Position numbers and translations under genes: made by a program. A stretch of 64,000 bases of DNA from Marinifilum_A sediminis (GTDB lineage: Bacteria; Bacteroidota; Bacteroidia; Bacteroidales; Marinifilaceae), in contig CANMCX010000003.1 of assembly GCA_947496465.1 (NCBI GenBank), positions 186,001 to 250,000 on the forward strand, in the 5' to 3' direction. This document shows, in pieces, positions 25,097 to 34,327 of the stretch; positions within the stretch are counted from its first letter, which is position 1; each line of letters begins with the position of its first letter. Under the pieces are notes generated by a model. The model was not told the DNA's origin, ran no database searches, and saw nothing but the letters and a program-made list of their open reading frames with translations.

Positions 25097-25127
25097 ACAA
25101 AGAACTGATTAATGGTTCTTTGTTTTT
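25097..25127 (+). terminator. Terminator of the PurL-like gene
   Basis: ACAAAGAAC and GTTCTTTGT form a perfect 9-bp stem with a 9-base loop, followed by T5. Confidence 0.8.
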
Positions 25128-25134
25128 CATTCAT

Positions 25135-25142
25135 TATATTTG
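25135..25142 (+). promoter_or_regulatory. Probable -7 element for ubiE-porT
   Basis: TATATTTG, a full TAnnTTTG match, 59 bases before the GTG of ubiE. The nearest TTTG lies only 12 bases upstream, so the -33 part is not consensus. Confidence 0.5.
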
Positions 25143-25200
25143 TGCGGTCGTGATTGAATTCGCGATCGCTATTTTTTTAGTAACTGATTAAAATTTACCC

Positions 25201-25929
25201 GTGGTAAATCCGTATAAAGAGTTAGATAAAGGAAAGAAGGCTCAAGTTGCCTTGATGTTTAATAATATTGCTAGAAAGTACGATTTTCTGAATCATGTTC
25301 TTTCTATGGGAATTGATAAGTTGTGGCGTAAAAAGGCAGTGAAACTGCTAAAGCCATTGCAACCAAAGAGAATATTAGATATTGCTACGGGAACTGGAGA
25401 TTTTGCGCTTGCAAATTTAAAACTGAATCCTGATAAAGTTGTGGGTATTGATATTTCTACGGAAATGCTTGCAGTGGGCAGAGAAAAGATTGCGAAGAAA
25501 AATCTTTCGGATAAGATCGAATTGTTTGAAGGTGATTCGGAAAATATTCAATTTGAAGACAACTCTTTTGATGCCATTACAGTGGCTTTTGGTGTACGTA
25601 ATTTTGAGAATCTTGAAAAGGGATTGAAAGAAATGAATAGAGTTGTACGTCTTGGTGGAAAAGTTGTGATTCTTGAATTTTCGAAACCTAGAAATTTCCC
25701 AATAAAGCAAATCTATAATTTTTATTTTTTCAGAATATTACCTTTTTGGGGTAAAATGGTTTCGAAGGATTCTTCGGCATATACTTATTTGCCGGAATCA
25801 GTGGATGCTTTTCCTGATGGAGCTGATTTTTTGAAGATATATAATGAGTGTGGCTTCATTGATACAAAACAAATTAAATTGAGTTTTGGAATTGCATCAA
25901 TTTATATAGGAACGAAACCTGTACAATAA
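25201..25929 (+). CDS. ubiE: Demethylmenaquinone methyltransferase
   Basis: A 242-residue SAM-dependent enzyme performing the last step of menaquinone synthesis. GTG start. Motifs: VALMFNNIARKYDFLNHVLSMGIDK..WR (family N-terminus), DIATGTGDFAL (motif I), VGIDISTEMLAVGREK, FEDNSFDAITVAFGVRNFENLEKGL and GKVVILEFSKP, all standard for UbiE/MenG. In an organism of this group only menaquinone is expected, so menG is an equally good symbol. Followed after 43 bases by porT, a pairing that recurs in Bacteroidota genomes. Confidence 0.95.
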   Translation: MVNPYKELDKGKKAQVALMFNNIARKYDFLNHVLSMGIDKLWRKKAVKLLKPLQPKRILDIATGTGDFALANLKLNPDKVVGIDISTEMLAVGREKIAKKNLSDKIELFEGDSENIQFEDNSFDAITVAFGVRNFENLEKGLKEMNRVVRLGGKVVILEFSKPRNFPIKQIYNFYFFRILPFWGKMVSKDSSAYTYLPESVDAFPDGADFLKIYNECGFIDTKQIKLSFGIASIYIGTKPVQ

Positions 25930-25972
25930 AATTTGTCTTTTTAGGTTAATAATAAAAACCAAATTCTCTGGC

Positions 25973-26677
25973 TTGAAAAAAATACTCTTAATACTCTTAT
26001 GCGTAATTAGCATGTCTTCTGCCTTTTCGCAGAGCAGGTATAATCCTGAAAGTATCTTGAATTATCAAAAGGTAGATCAGAAATGGTTGCATTTTGGATT
26101 TACTTTGGCGATAAATAATATGGACTTTGCGCTGTATAATTCTGGATTGTCAAATGCTAGAGCTGAGCAAGTAGTATTTTCTCCTGGCTTTTCGGTTGGG
26201 ATAGTATCAGATTTACGTTTGCATGAAAATTGGTCGCTACGATTTTTACCAGGATTAGAGTTCGGAGAAAGAACAATAAAATATTCAAACCTGCCTCAAG
26301 ATGAAGTAACAGTAGAATCTGTATTAGTTAATCTTCCATTACTATTAAAGTATCGAGCTCGAAGGCTAAATAATTATCGTCCTTATTTAATTGGTGGCGC
26401 TAGCTATAAAATTGACGTTCAGTCTCAGGATGCTTTAGATCCGGATAATAACATGTTGATTCGATTGAATACTACCGATTTTTATTTGGAACTAGGTGCT
26501 GGTGTTGATTTTTATTTGCCATATTTTAAGTTGGCAACAGAATTGAAATTTGCAATTGGTTTAAGAGATATTTTAAATCATAAATATGACATAGAGAACC
26601 CCGGTTACGAAGGCTACACCGATGCCATACGAGGAATGAATTCTAAGATAATTACTCTTTCTTTTCATTTCGAATAG
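25973..26677 (+). CDS. porT: PorT-type outer membrane beta-barrel protein (type IX secretion)
   Basis: A 234-residue outer membrane protein. TTG start, then signal peptide MKKILLILLCVISMSSAFSQ. The mature protein is an 8-strand-type barrel with a conserved FGFTLAINNMDFALYN start, LPGLEFGERTIKY, LLLKYRARRLNNYRPYLIGGASYKID and a terminal FHFE. Length, the order of these blocks and the position directly after ubiE match PorT/SprT, which is needed for type IX secretion in Porphyromonas and Flavobacterium. No other T9SS genes are in the window. A general PorT-family barrel with another role is the alternative. Confidence 0.8.
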   Translation: MKKILLILLCVISMSSAFSQSRYNPESILNYQKVDQKWLHFGFTLAINNMDFALYNSGLSNARAEQVVFSPGFSVGIVSDLRLHENWSLRFLPGLEFGERTIKYSNLPQDEVTVESVLVNLPLLLKYRARRLNNYRPYLIGGASYKIDVQSQDALDPDNNMLIRLNTTDFYLELGAGVDFYLPYFKLATELKFAIGLRDILNHKYDIENPGYEGYTDAIRGMNSKIITLSFHFE

Positions 26678-26705
26678 AATTTTTTTGACCTATAATTTTC
26701 CAGAA

Positions 26706-28280
26706 ATGATTACAGAGATTGATGTTGTGTTGAGCCCTAAAGAGGCTTCTGAGGAGTGTTTTTATAAGCCAATATTGGCAAGTAAATTGAAAGTAAAACC
26801 TGGAAGAATAAATGGAATTAAGATTCTACGAAAATCTATTGATGCCAGACGAAGAAATATCAAAGTTAATTTGAGATTTAAAATTTCTATTGATGAAAAA
26901 ATGACTGCTTCTGAAGGATCTGATTTTGTTTATGAAAATTGTGAAAATTCGAGAAAAGTTATTGTGATTGGTGCGGGACCTGCAGGTTTGTTTGCGGCTC
27001 TTCGCTTAATTGAATTGGGCTTTTGTCCGATTGTTTTAGAACGAGGTAAAAGTGTTGAAGATCGTAAAAAAGATTTGGGTGAACTTCACAGATCACGTCA
27101 AATTGATCCAGAATCCAACTATTCTTTTGGAGAGGGTGGAGCTGGAACTTTTTCTGATGGCAAATTATATACCCGATCGAAAAAAAGAGGCAACTTAAAA
27201 AAAATATTAAATGTTCTTCATTTTCACGGAGCACAGGATGATATTTTGTTTGATGCACATCCGCATATTGGTACTGATGTTCTTCCTAAAGTAATTGTAA
27301 ATATTCGAAAGAGTATTATTAAAGCAGGCGGAGAGGTTTATTTCTCTAGAAAAGTTGTTGATTATGTTCTTGAAGGGAAGAATATTGTTGGTGTAAAATT
27401 AGAATCGGGAGATACTCTTATGGCTTCTGCTGTTATTTTAGCAACAGGTCATTCCGCGAGAGATGTTTATCGGAAATTAGATGAATCGGGAATTGATATT
27501 GAAGCAAAATCGTTTGCTATGGGTGTGCGTATAGAGCATCCTCAAGAACTAATCGATCAGATTCAATATCACAACCCTAATGGAAGAGGTAAATATTTAC
27601 CTGCTGCAAGTTATAGTTTTGTACATCAGGTAAATGAGAGAGGAGTATATTCATTTTGCATGTGTCCGGGTGGAGTTATTGTTCCAGCGGCTACTGGGAA
27701 AAAGCAGCAAGTTGTAAATGGTATGTCTTCTTCAAATAGAAATACAGCATATGCTAATTCGGGAATGGCGGTTGAAATTCGCACCGAAGATTTGGAAAAA
27801 TACTCTGAATTTGGAAATTTGGCAGGTTTAAAATTTCAGGAAGATCTGGAAGAACAGTCATTTATCGAGGGAGGAGAAGATTTAACAGCACCAGCTCAAC
27901 GTATGGTTGATTTTGTTGAAAATAGAAAAAGTGACTCCTTACCAAAAACTTCTTATCATCCAGGTGTTGTATCATCCGAAATGCATAAATGGCTACCAGA
28001 TCACATTCGATATCGACTGCAGGAGGGATTTAAGGCTTTCGGGAAAAAATCGAATGGATATTTAACAAATCAAGCGATTATACTCGGTGTTGAATCGAGA
28101 ACTTCTTCTCCTGTCAGAATTCCGCGTGATAGAGAAAGTTTACAGCATATAAATATTGCGGGTTTATTCCCTTGCGGAGAAGGTGCTGGTTATGCCGGAG
28201 GAATTGTATCGGCAGCTATAGATGGAGAACAGTGTGCAAATGCAGTGGACCGATTTCTAAATCTCGAAGAGCAGAATTAA
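26706..28280 (+). CDS. COG2509-type FAD-dependent oxidoreductase
   Basis: A 524-residue flavoprotein. The frame is open from a TTG at 26685, but the ATG at 26706 gives MITEIDVVLSPKEASE, the usual start of this family, so I use it. Residues 1-80 are a small N-terminal domain; the dinucleotide-binding GAGPAGLFAALRLIELG follows near residue 90, then PIVLERGKSVEDRKKD, NYSFGEGGAGTFSDGKLYTR, AVILATGHSARDVYRKL, and a C-terminal FPCGEGAGYAGGIVSAAIDG closing the FAD site. Related proteins are called uncharacterised FAD-dependent dehydrogenases; the substrate is not known. It starts 28 bases after porT and its stop overlaps the stop of the convergent TrmH-type gene by 4 bases. Confidence 0.88.
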   Translation: MITEIDVVLSPKEASEECFYKPILASKLKVKPGRINGIKILRKSIDARRRNIKVNLRFKISIDEKMTASEGSDFVYENCENSRKVIVIGAGPAGLFAALRLIELGFCPIVLERGKSVEDRKKDLGELHRSRQIDPESNYSFGEGGAGTFSDGKLYTRSKKRGNLKKILNVLHFHGAQDDILFDAHPHIGTDVLPKVIVNIRKSIIKAGGEVYFSRKVVDYVLEGKNIVGVKLESGDTLMASAVILATGHSARDVYRKLDESGIDIEAKSFAMGVRIEHPQELIDQIQYHNPNGRGKYLPAASYSFVHQVNERGVYSFCMCPGGVIVPAATGKKQQVVNGMSSSNRNTAYANSGMAVEIRTEDLEKYSEFGNLAGLKFQEDLEEQSFIEGGEDLTAPAQRMVDFVENRKSDSLPKTSYHPGVVSSEMHKWLPDHIRYRLQEGFKAFGKKSNGYLTNQAIILGVESRTSSPVRIPRDRESLQHINIAGLFPCGEGAGYAGGIVSAAIDGEQCANAVDRFLNLEEQN

Positions 28281-29047
28281 AACTCCCTTCGGCGAAATTC
28301 AGAGCAAATTATTGATGTGGCAACTGATACATTTAATGATTCGGAAGTTTCTTGGTTAGCTGGAAAATTGGGAATGAACAGTTTATTGCTTACTTGTTTT
28401 GCAATGTTTTCAGATATTCCTTTTCCTTCATTACCCATTATAATGAATCCATTGTTTTGTAATGAGGAATTGTAAATGGTCTCACCTTCCAGAAATGTTC
28501 CATAAATTGGGAAATTATCTGATTTGTATTTTGCGATGAGTTCATCAAGAGGAGTATAACTCAGCTTAATTCGGGCAATCGCACCCATAGTCGCCTGTAT
28601 TACTTTGGGATTGTAAAGATCAACGGTATTGGGCGAACAAAAGATATTTTTGATTCCAAACCAATCAGCTATGCGAATAATAGTTCCCAAATTTCCTGGA
28701 TCTTGAACGTCATCTAAAACAATTGATAAACTATTTGAAATGGTTTTAGTATTCAGTTCTATTTTAGGTATATTAAATACACCTAATACAGGTGATGGGT
28801 TTTTAAGTGTGCTAATTTTTTTAAGTTGAGATGAATCTGTTTCAATTCTTGTCTCAATATTTTTAAAATGAGTGCTTGAATGTGTGTTTTTCCAATCTTT
28901 AGAATAGATTAGAAAATTTGCTTCAATACCTGATTGCAACAAATCAATAACCAGTTTATCTCCCTCTGCAACGAAAAGTTGATGTTGATCTCGGTATTTT
29001 TTCTTTTGTAAACTGTTAATTAACTTGATTTGATTTTTTGACAGCAC
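28277..29047 (-). CDS. TrmH/SpoU family RNA methyltransferase
   Basis: A 256-residue SPOUT-class enzyme that would 2'-O-methylate ribose in tRNA or rRNA. GTG start. An N-terminal substrate-binding domain (residues 1-95, KKKYRDQHQLFVAEGDKLV, the SpoU_sub_bind pattern) precedes the knotted catalytic domain with motif 1 LDDVQDPGNLGTIIRIADWFG, motif 2 FIIMGNEGKGIS and motif 3 ETSESLNVSVATSII. The RNA site cannot be told from sequence. Its 3' end overlaps the COG2509 gene by 4 bases, tail to tail; upstream it diverges from tamL. TrmH-type genes near tamL recur in Bacteroidota. Confidence 0.9.
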   Translation of the reverse strand: MLSKNQIKLINSLQKKKYRDQHQLFVAEGDKLVIDLLQSGIEANFLIYSKDWKNTHSSTHFKNIETRIETDSSQLKKISTLKNPSPVLGVFNIPKIELNTKTISNSLSIVLDDVQDPGNLGTIIRIADWFGIKNIFCSPNTVDLYNPKVIQATMGAIARIKLSYTPLDELIAKYKSDNFPIYGTFLEGETIYNSSLQNNGFIIMGNEGKGISENIAKQVSNKLFIPNFPANQETSESLNVSVATSIICSEFRRREF

Positions 29048-29113
29048 GGTAATTTATTTGAAAATTTGTTAATGAAAGCCTGGTTTGTCCAAAAATATAT
29101 CACTGAAGTTAAG

Positions 29114-29121
29114 TATCTTTG
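29114..29121 (+). promoter_or_regulatory. tamL: Probable -7 element for tamL
   Basis: TATCTTTG, full TAnnTTTG match, 33 bases before the start codon. A TTTG lies 26 bases upstream, longer than the usual 19-20. Confidence 0.5.
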
Positions 29122-29153
29122 TGGTATTTTAAACGAAAATACGCTCTATATTC

Positions 29154-31544
29154 TTGGAATCAATTTTAAAATACAAAAGTAGTTATAATTTCCCGATTTT
29201 AATTTTATTGCTGAGTCTGCTTCTTGGCTTTGCTTCTTGTTCTACCACAAAGTATGTGGGCGAGAATGAATATCTGTTAAATAAAGTTGTTGTTAAAATA
29301 GATGATAATTCTATATCAACAAGTGATTTGAAGAGAAATGTAAAGCAAAAACCCAATTTGAAAATTTTGGGAATGTGGCGTTTTCATTTAGGATTGTATA
29401 ATTTATCAGGAAAAAATAAAGAAAAAGGCTTCAATAAGTGGTTGCAAAGGATTGGTGAGGAACCAGTTGTGTATGAAGATTTTCAAACGCAAAGGTCATT
29501 AACTCAGTTACAATTATACCTTAAGAAAAAAGGATATTATAATGCAGTTGTAACAGATTCTGTAGCCTTTAGAAAAAAGAAAGCTAAAGTTTATTACAAT
29601 ATAACAGCCAACAAACCCTACCGATATCGTAATGTATATCACAAGCCAGAAGAGGTACCATATAATTTCTTGACTGCACATCAAAAAGAAGAGGAGATGC
29701 CGGATTCGACATTAATTCGAAATTATGTTGCTGATGATAGTGAAAATTCTGAATTAAAAACTGGAGGAAAAGTAGATTCTGATGTTTTAGGTGAAGAAAG
29801 AATGAGGATTTTTAAACTTCTTAAGAATCAGGGGTATTTTAATTTTTCAAGAGAGTATATCCATTTTATGATGGATAGTACCAATAAGCAGCAACAAATG
29901 GATGTCTTTGTTGGTTTAAAGACTCCTGAAGATGAAAAAGCAAGAAAAAAATATAAGATCAACAAAGTTCAAATATTTACTGAATATGACCCTAAAATGG
30001 TTTTGACGAATGATTCAACTTACCTTTTAGAATTAGACACTTTATCGCATAGAGGGGTAGATTTTATATTCAGGAAAAAATTAAATATCAAACCTGAAGT
30101 TCTTTTATCATCAGTATTGATTAAAAAGGAAGATACTTATAATTTGACTACTGTTGAGCAAACTTACAGTAGGCTTCAGTCTTTAAATCAATTTAAATTT
30201 TTAAATATAAAATTCGAAGAAAGTAAGAATAATGTTGATAGCACTTATGGTCAGTTGAATTGTATAATTCAGTTAACACCACATAATTTACAGTATTATT
30301 CATTTGAATTGGAAGGAACAAATTCTTCTGGAAATATTGGATTTGCAGGAAATCTGAATTATCAGCATAAAAATTTGTTTGGAGGAGCTGAAATTTTGGA
30401 TGTGCAATTTTCGACAGCTAGAGAGACTGTAAAAGCAAATGAGCAAACAGATTTTAATTCTTCTGAATATGGTGTTGAGTCTAAATTAAGTATTCCTAAA
30501 TTTTTGATGCCCTTTTTTAATGTTGAGAAATTTCGAAAATCATATAATCCACGGACGGTATTCTCAATGTCGTATAATTATCAAAAGCGCCCAGATTATA
30601 CACGTACTATTGCAGATGCGAGTTTTGGGTATTTTTGGAAATCATCAAAATATACAAGACATACTTTAAATTTGGTTGAGCTTAATTTTGTGGATGTAAA
30701 AGATTTAAGTGATGATTTTTTGGATGATATCGATAATTTATACATTCAGAATTCATTTACAGATCACGTAATCGCAACGACTCGATATTCTTACACTTAT
30801 AATGATCAGAATATAAATATACCAAGAGATTACAATTACCTAAGGCTTAATTTTGAAGTGGCGGGAAATTCCCTTAAAGCGATAGATAATTTGCTTGGTA
30901 GATCGGAGACAAATGATTACAATTCAAATGGCGAATTGGAAGGAACCTATCATGACTTTTTAGGAATTAGATATGCACAATATTTAAAAGGAGATATAGA
31001 ATACCGTTTTAATAAGCATATTAATAGTGCCAATACAATGGTATATCGTTTATTTGTCGGACTTGGATATCCTTATGGAAATTTAAAAGTTTTGCCTTTT
31101 GAAAAAAGTTATTTTTCAGGTGGGGCTAATGGTATTCGAGCTTGGCAAGTACGTTCATTAGGTCCAGGTTCGTATATAGACAAAGATGCAACCTATCCAA
31201 ACAATACGGCAGACTTTAAGTTGGAGGCGAATATTGAATATCGATTTAAACTGTTCTGGGCATTAGAAGGTGCACTATTTCTTGATGCAGGAAATATTTG
31301 GGCTATTTCGGAAAAGGACGATAGAGGGGGAGCCGATTTTCAATTTAATCGATTTTATAAAGAAATTGCTTTAGGGACAGGCTTTGGTACCCGTGTTGAT
31401 TTAAACTTTATTCTTTTTAGATTAGATTTAGGATTAAAATTACGTGATCCATCTTTAAGTGAGAGCGAAAGATGGATCATAGCAAATCGTCCATTTAAAT
31501 TCTCTCAGCTGACATTCAATATTGGTATTGGTTATCCTTTTTAA
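29154..31544 (+). CDS. tamL: TamL, BamA-like outer membrane lipoprotein
   Basis: A 796-residue Omp85-superfamily lipoprotein. TTG start; N-terminal signal with lipobox LGFASC (Cys29), then STTKYVGENEYLLNKV, the start typical of TamL proteins of Bacteroidota. POTRA-like repeats span about 40-370, including LYLKKKGYYNAVV, LLKNQGYFNF and LQSLNQFKFLNIKF. The barrel from about 380 contains SYFSGGANGIRAWQVRSLGPG, the Omp85 motif in RAWQ form, and ends in GIGYPF with a C-terminal Phe. TamL works with TamB in outer membrane protein assembly. Usually tamB follows at once; here the next gene is the class II aldolase, so TamB must be elsewhere. Lipid anchoring distinguishes it from BamA. Confidence 0.88.
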   Translation: MESILKYKSSYNFPILILLLSLLLGFASCSTTKYVGENEYLLNKVVVKIDDNSISTSDLKRNVKQKPNLKILGMWRFHLGLYNLSGKNKEKGFNKWLQRIGEEPVVYEDFQTQRSLTQLQLYLKKKGYYNAVVTDSVAFRKKKAKVYYNITANKPYRYRNVYHKPEEVPYNFLTAHQKEEEMPDSTLIRNYVADDSENSELKTGGKVDSDVLGEERMRIFKLLKNQGYFNFSREYIHFMMDSTNKQQQMDVFVGLKTPEDEKARKKYKINKVQIFTEYDPKMVLTNDSTYLLELDTLSHRGVDFIFRKKLNIKPEVLLSSVLIKKEDTYNLTTVEQTYSRLQSLNQFKFLNIKFEESKNNVDSTYGQLNCIIQLTPHNLQYYSFELEGTNSSGNIGFAGNLNYQHKNLFGGAEILDVQFSTARETVKANEQTDFNSSEYGVESKLSIPKFLMPFFNVEKFRKSYNPRTVFSMSYNYQKRPDYTRTIADASFGYFWKSSKYTRHTLNLVELNFVDVKDLSDDFLDDIDNLYIQNSFTDHVIATTRYSYTYNDQNINIPRDYNYLRLNFEVAGNSLKAIDNLLGRSETNDYNSNGELEGTYHDFLGIRYAQYLKGDIEYRFNKHINSANTMVYRLFVGLGYPYGNLKVLPFEKSYFSGGANGIRAWQVRSLGPGSYIDKDATYPNNTADFKLEANIEYRFKLFWALEGALFLDAGNIWAISEKDDRGGADFQFNRFYKEIALGTGFGTRVDLNFILFRLDLGLKLRDPSLSESERWIIANRPFKFSQLTFNIGIGYPF

Positions 31545-31671
31545 ATTGCATTCGTTTGCGTAATTTTCTTATTGCCAAAACGGTGCAAATTCTATTATTT
31601 CTTTTTAACTTCGTGGTAAAATTGAACTTTCCAAAGATTTTTTTAAGAACTATCCGATAAATTATATTATT

Positions 31672-32748
31672 ATGAAACGAGTATTAGATGTTGTTAAACC
31701 GGGTGTGGTTACCGGTGATGATGTGCAAAAATTATTTCAGGTTGCTAAAGAAGAAGGTTTTGCAATTCCAGCTGTAAATGTAGTAGGAACTAACTCTATT
31801 AATGCTGCTTTAGAAGCTGCTAAAGAGGTTAATTCTCCTATCATTATTCAGTTCTCGAATGGTGGGGCTTCATTTTTTGCAGGTAAAGGAATGAAGGCAG
31901 AAGGACAAAGCGCTGCTATTATTGGAGCAATTGCAGGTGCTAAATATGTACATGCAGTAGCGGAGCATTATGGTATTCCAGTAATTCTTCATACCGATCA
32001 TGCTGCAAAAAAATTATTACCTTGGATCGACGGATTGTTGACTGCTGGTGAAGAATTTTTTGCTCAATGCGGTAAGCCTTTGTTTAGTTCTCATATGTTA
32101 GATTTATCTGAAGAATCTCTTGAGGAGAACATCGGAACATGTGCAAAATATTTAGAGCGCATGGATAAAATCGGTATGACAATTGAAATTGAATTGGGTT
32201 GTACTGGTGGTGAAGAAGATGGTGTTGATAATACAGATATGGACAATTCATTGTTGTATACTCAGCCAGAAGATGTAGCTTTAGCTTATGAAACTTTATT
32301 AAAAGTATCTTCACGTTTTACTATTGCAGCTTCTTTTGGTAATGTTCATGGTGTTTATAAGCCAGGGAACGTTGTTTTAACTCCAAAAATATTATTGAAT
32401 TCTCAGTCATTTATTTCTGAAAAATACTCAGTAGCAAACAATACTGTTGATTTTGTTTTCCACGGTGGATCAGGTTCAAGCCTAGAAGAAATTCGTGAAG
32501 CTATTTCTTACGGTGTTATTAAAATGAATATCGATACAGATACGCAGTGGGCATGTTGGAATGGTATTCGTGAGTTCGAAGCTAAGAACCATGATTATTT
32601 GCAAGGTCAGATTGGTAACCCTGATGGAGACGATAAGCCAAATAAGAAATTTTATGACCCACGTGTTTGGATGCGTGCAGGTGAAGTTTCGATGAAGGAT
32701 CGTCTTGTTCAAGCATTCAACGATTTGAACGCAGTTGGTCGTAACTAA
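31672..32748 (+). CDS. fbaA: Class II fructose-bisphosphate aldolase
   Basis: A 358-residue zinc aldolase of the FbaA (class IIA) group, cleaving or forming fructose 1,6-bisphosphate in glycolysis and gluconeogenesis. Zn and substrate motifs: IPAVNVVGTNSINAALEAA at the start, HTDHAAKK (catalytic Asp and zinc His), IEIELGCTGGEEDGVD, GNVHGVYKPG (zinc His), HGGSGSSLEEI and the NIDTDTQWA phosphate-binding stretch. Length equals E. coli FbaA. A variant -7 element, TAACTTCG, lies at 31606-31613. Terminator directly after, so monocistronic. Codon bias suggests high expression. Confidence 0.97.
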   Translation: MKRVLDVVKPGVVTGDDVQKLFQVAKEEGFAIPAVNVVGTNSINAALEAAKEVNSPIIIQFSNGGASFFAGKGMKAEGQSAAIIGAIAGAKYVHAVAEHYGIPVILHTDHAAKKLLPWIDGLLTAGEEFFAQCGKPLFSSHMLDLSEESLEENIGTCAKYLERMDKIGMTIEIELGCTGGEEDGVDNTDMDNSLLYTQPEDVALAYETLLKVSSRFTIAASFGNVHGVYKPGNVVLTPKILLNSQSFISEKYSVANNTVDFVFHGGSGSSLEEIREAISYGVIKMNIDTDTQWACWNGIREFEAKNHDYLQGQIGNPDGDDKPNKKFYDPRVWMRAGEVSMKDRLVQAFNDLNAVGRN

Positions 32749-32770
32749 TCGATTAAAATATTTTTATAAA

Positions 32771-32798
32771 GGACTCGGATATCATCCGGGTCTTTTTT
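32771..32798 (+). terminator. Terminator of fbaA
   Basis: GACTCGGAT and ATCCGGGTC (one G-T pair) with a 3-base loop, then T6. 23 bases after the fbaA stop. Confidence 0.88.
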
Positions 32799-32844
32799 GT
32801 TTATAGATGTTCTAAAATTGTGAAGCTTTTAGGAAATAGGACTT

Positions 32845-32852
32845 TAATTTTG
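32845..32852 (+). promoter_or_regulatory. Probable -7 element for the sodium symporter gene
   Basis: TAATTTTG matches TAnnTTTG, 45 bases before the ATG at 32897. No clean -33 TTTG. Confidence 0.4.
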
Positions 32853-32896
32853 CAAATTTGGACTTGCACTAAAATTTCTAATAAAAATTGTTTTGT

Positions 32897-34264
32897 ATGA
32901 ATAAAAAGCCCACACAAGCTCGTGATCTGTTTGCTAGTAAATTTGGAGTAATTGCTGCAGCCGCAGGATCAGCTGTAGGTTTAGGAAATATATGGAAATT
33001 CCCATATATAACTGGTGTGTATGGAGGTGGAGCATTTTTATTCGTATATCTCGGCTTTATTGCACTTATCGGATTGCCCGTAATGTTATCTGAATTTAGC
33101 ATAGGGCGTAGGGCTAGAAGTAACGCTTTTGGTGCTTTTAAAAAACTGGCTCCTGGATCTCCATGGAAATTTGTTGGAATGCTTGGCGTTGCAGCAGCAT
33201 TTATGATTTTAGCTTTTTATGGTGTTGTAGCTGGATGGAGTATTGATTATGTGATAAAAGCACTGTCGAATAGTTTCGCATCTAAAAGTCCAGGCGAGCT
33301 GGAGACGATGTTTGTTAATTTTACTGAATTGCCATTAACACCGGTTTTGTATCAATTGTTCTTTATGATTTTAACTATGGCAATTGTAATTGTTGGTGTT
33401 AAAGATGGTATAGAAAAATATGCGAAATTTTTAATGCCTTTACTCGTCCTGATCATTATCGTTTTGGGATTAAGGGCCGTGACATTGGAGGGTGCTTCGG
33501 AAGGATTAAAATTTTTGTTTTATCCTGATTTTTCAAAGTTAACGGCTGAAGGTGTATTGAGTGCATTAGGTCATGCTTTCTTTTCTTTAAGTTTAGGTAT
33601 GGGAACTTTAATTACATACGGTTCTTATGTGAGTGATAAAAATAATCTCACAAAAACGGCTGTACAGGTAACAATTGCTGATACAATTATTGCGATTCTT
33701 GCTGGAATTGCAATATTTCCTGCAGTATTTGCCTTTGGTATTGAGCCAGATAAAGGAGCAGGTCTTGTATTTATTACCTTGCCCAATGTATTTCAGCAAA
33801 TGCCTGGCGGTTATTTCTTTTCTATCCTATTTTTCTTGTTGCTTACAGTAGCCGCTTTAACTTCATCTATTTCTATACTGGAGGTAGTTGTTGCTTATTT
33901 TAAGGAAGAATTAAAAATTAAAAGAAGAACTGCTACAATTATTAGTACTGTATTAATATCAATTGTTGGGCTTTTCTGTTCGTTATCAATGGGTATTTTA
34001 GGAGAATACAAGTTTTTTAATTTAAACTTTTTTGATTTACTCGATTGGATTTCAGCCAATATGCTCCTTCCATTAGGAGGTTTGTTTATTTCCTTGTTTG
34101 TTGGATGGTATTTGGGTAAAGATAAAATTCAGGAAGAGTTATCAAAAGGATCGGTTGTGATTAAACCAGTTTTAACTGTTTTTATATTCTTGGTAAGATT
34201 TATCGCACCTGTAGCGATAGCGATTGTGTTTTTGAATGGTATTGAGGTACTTAATTTTGGCTAA
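32897..34264 (+). CDS. Neurotransmitter:sodium symporter (SNF/NSS) family transporter
   Basis: A 455-residue inner membrane transporter with the LeuT fold, using Na+ to import an amino acid or related amine. The first helix carries the family signature GVIAAAAGSAVGLGNIWKFPY..GVYGGGAF, with the residues that hold Na+ and substrate carboxylate. About 11-12 hydrophobic segments follow, including FFSLSLGMGTLITYGSYV (TM6-like, unwound substrate helix) and LTSSISILEVVVAYF (TM8). The frame is open from a TTG at 32888, but ATG at 32897 is the natural start. The substrate is unknown (NCBI calls such genes 'sodium-dependent transporter'). Monocistronic with a strong terminator at 34291. Confidence 0.94.
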   Translation: MNKKPTQARDLFASKFGVIAAAAGSAVGLGNIWKFPYITGVYGGGAFLFVYLGFIALIGLPVMLSEFSIGRRARSNAFGAFKKLAPGSPWKFVGMLGVAAAFMILAFYGVVAGWSIDYVIKALSNSFASKSPGELETMFVNFTELPLTPVLYQLFFMILTMAIVIVGVKDGIEKYAKFLMPLLVLIIIVLGLRAVTLEGASEGLKFLFYPDFSKLTAEGVLSALGHAFFSLSLGMGTLITYGSYVSDKNNLTKTAVQVTIADTIIAILAGIAIFPAVFAFGIEPDKGAGLVFITLPNVFQQMPGGYFFSILFFLLLTVAALTSSISILEVVVAYFKEELKIKRRTATIISTVLISIVGLFCSLSMGILGEYKFFNLNFFDLLDWISANMLLPLGGLFISLFVGWYLGKDKIQEELSKGSVVIKPVLTVFIFLVRFIAPVAIAIVFLNGIEVLNFG

Positions 34265-34290
34265 GAGTAATCTTTTTTATAATATTGTTA

Positions 34291-34325
34291 AGTGTTATTT
34301 GTTTTCAAATAACACTTTTTTTTAT
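34291..34325 (+). terminator. Strong terminator of the sodium symporter gene
   Basis: AGTGTTATTTG and CAAATAACACT form a perfect 11-bp stem with a TTTT loop and a long T run. It ends 2 bases before the next ATG at 34328. Confidence 0.9.
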
Positions 34326-34327
34326 TT

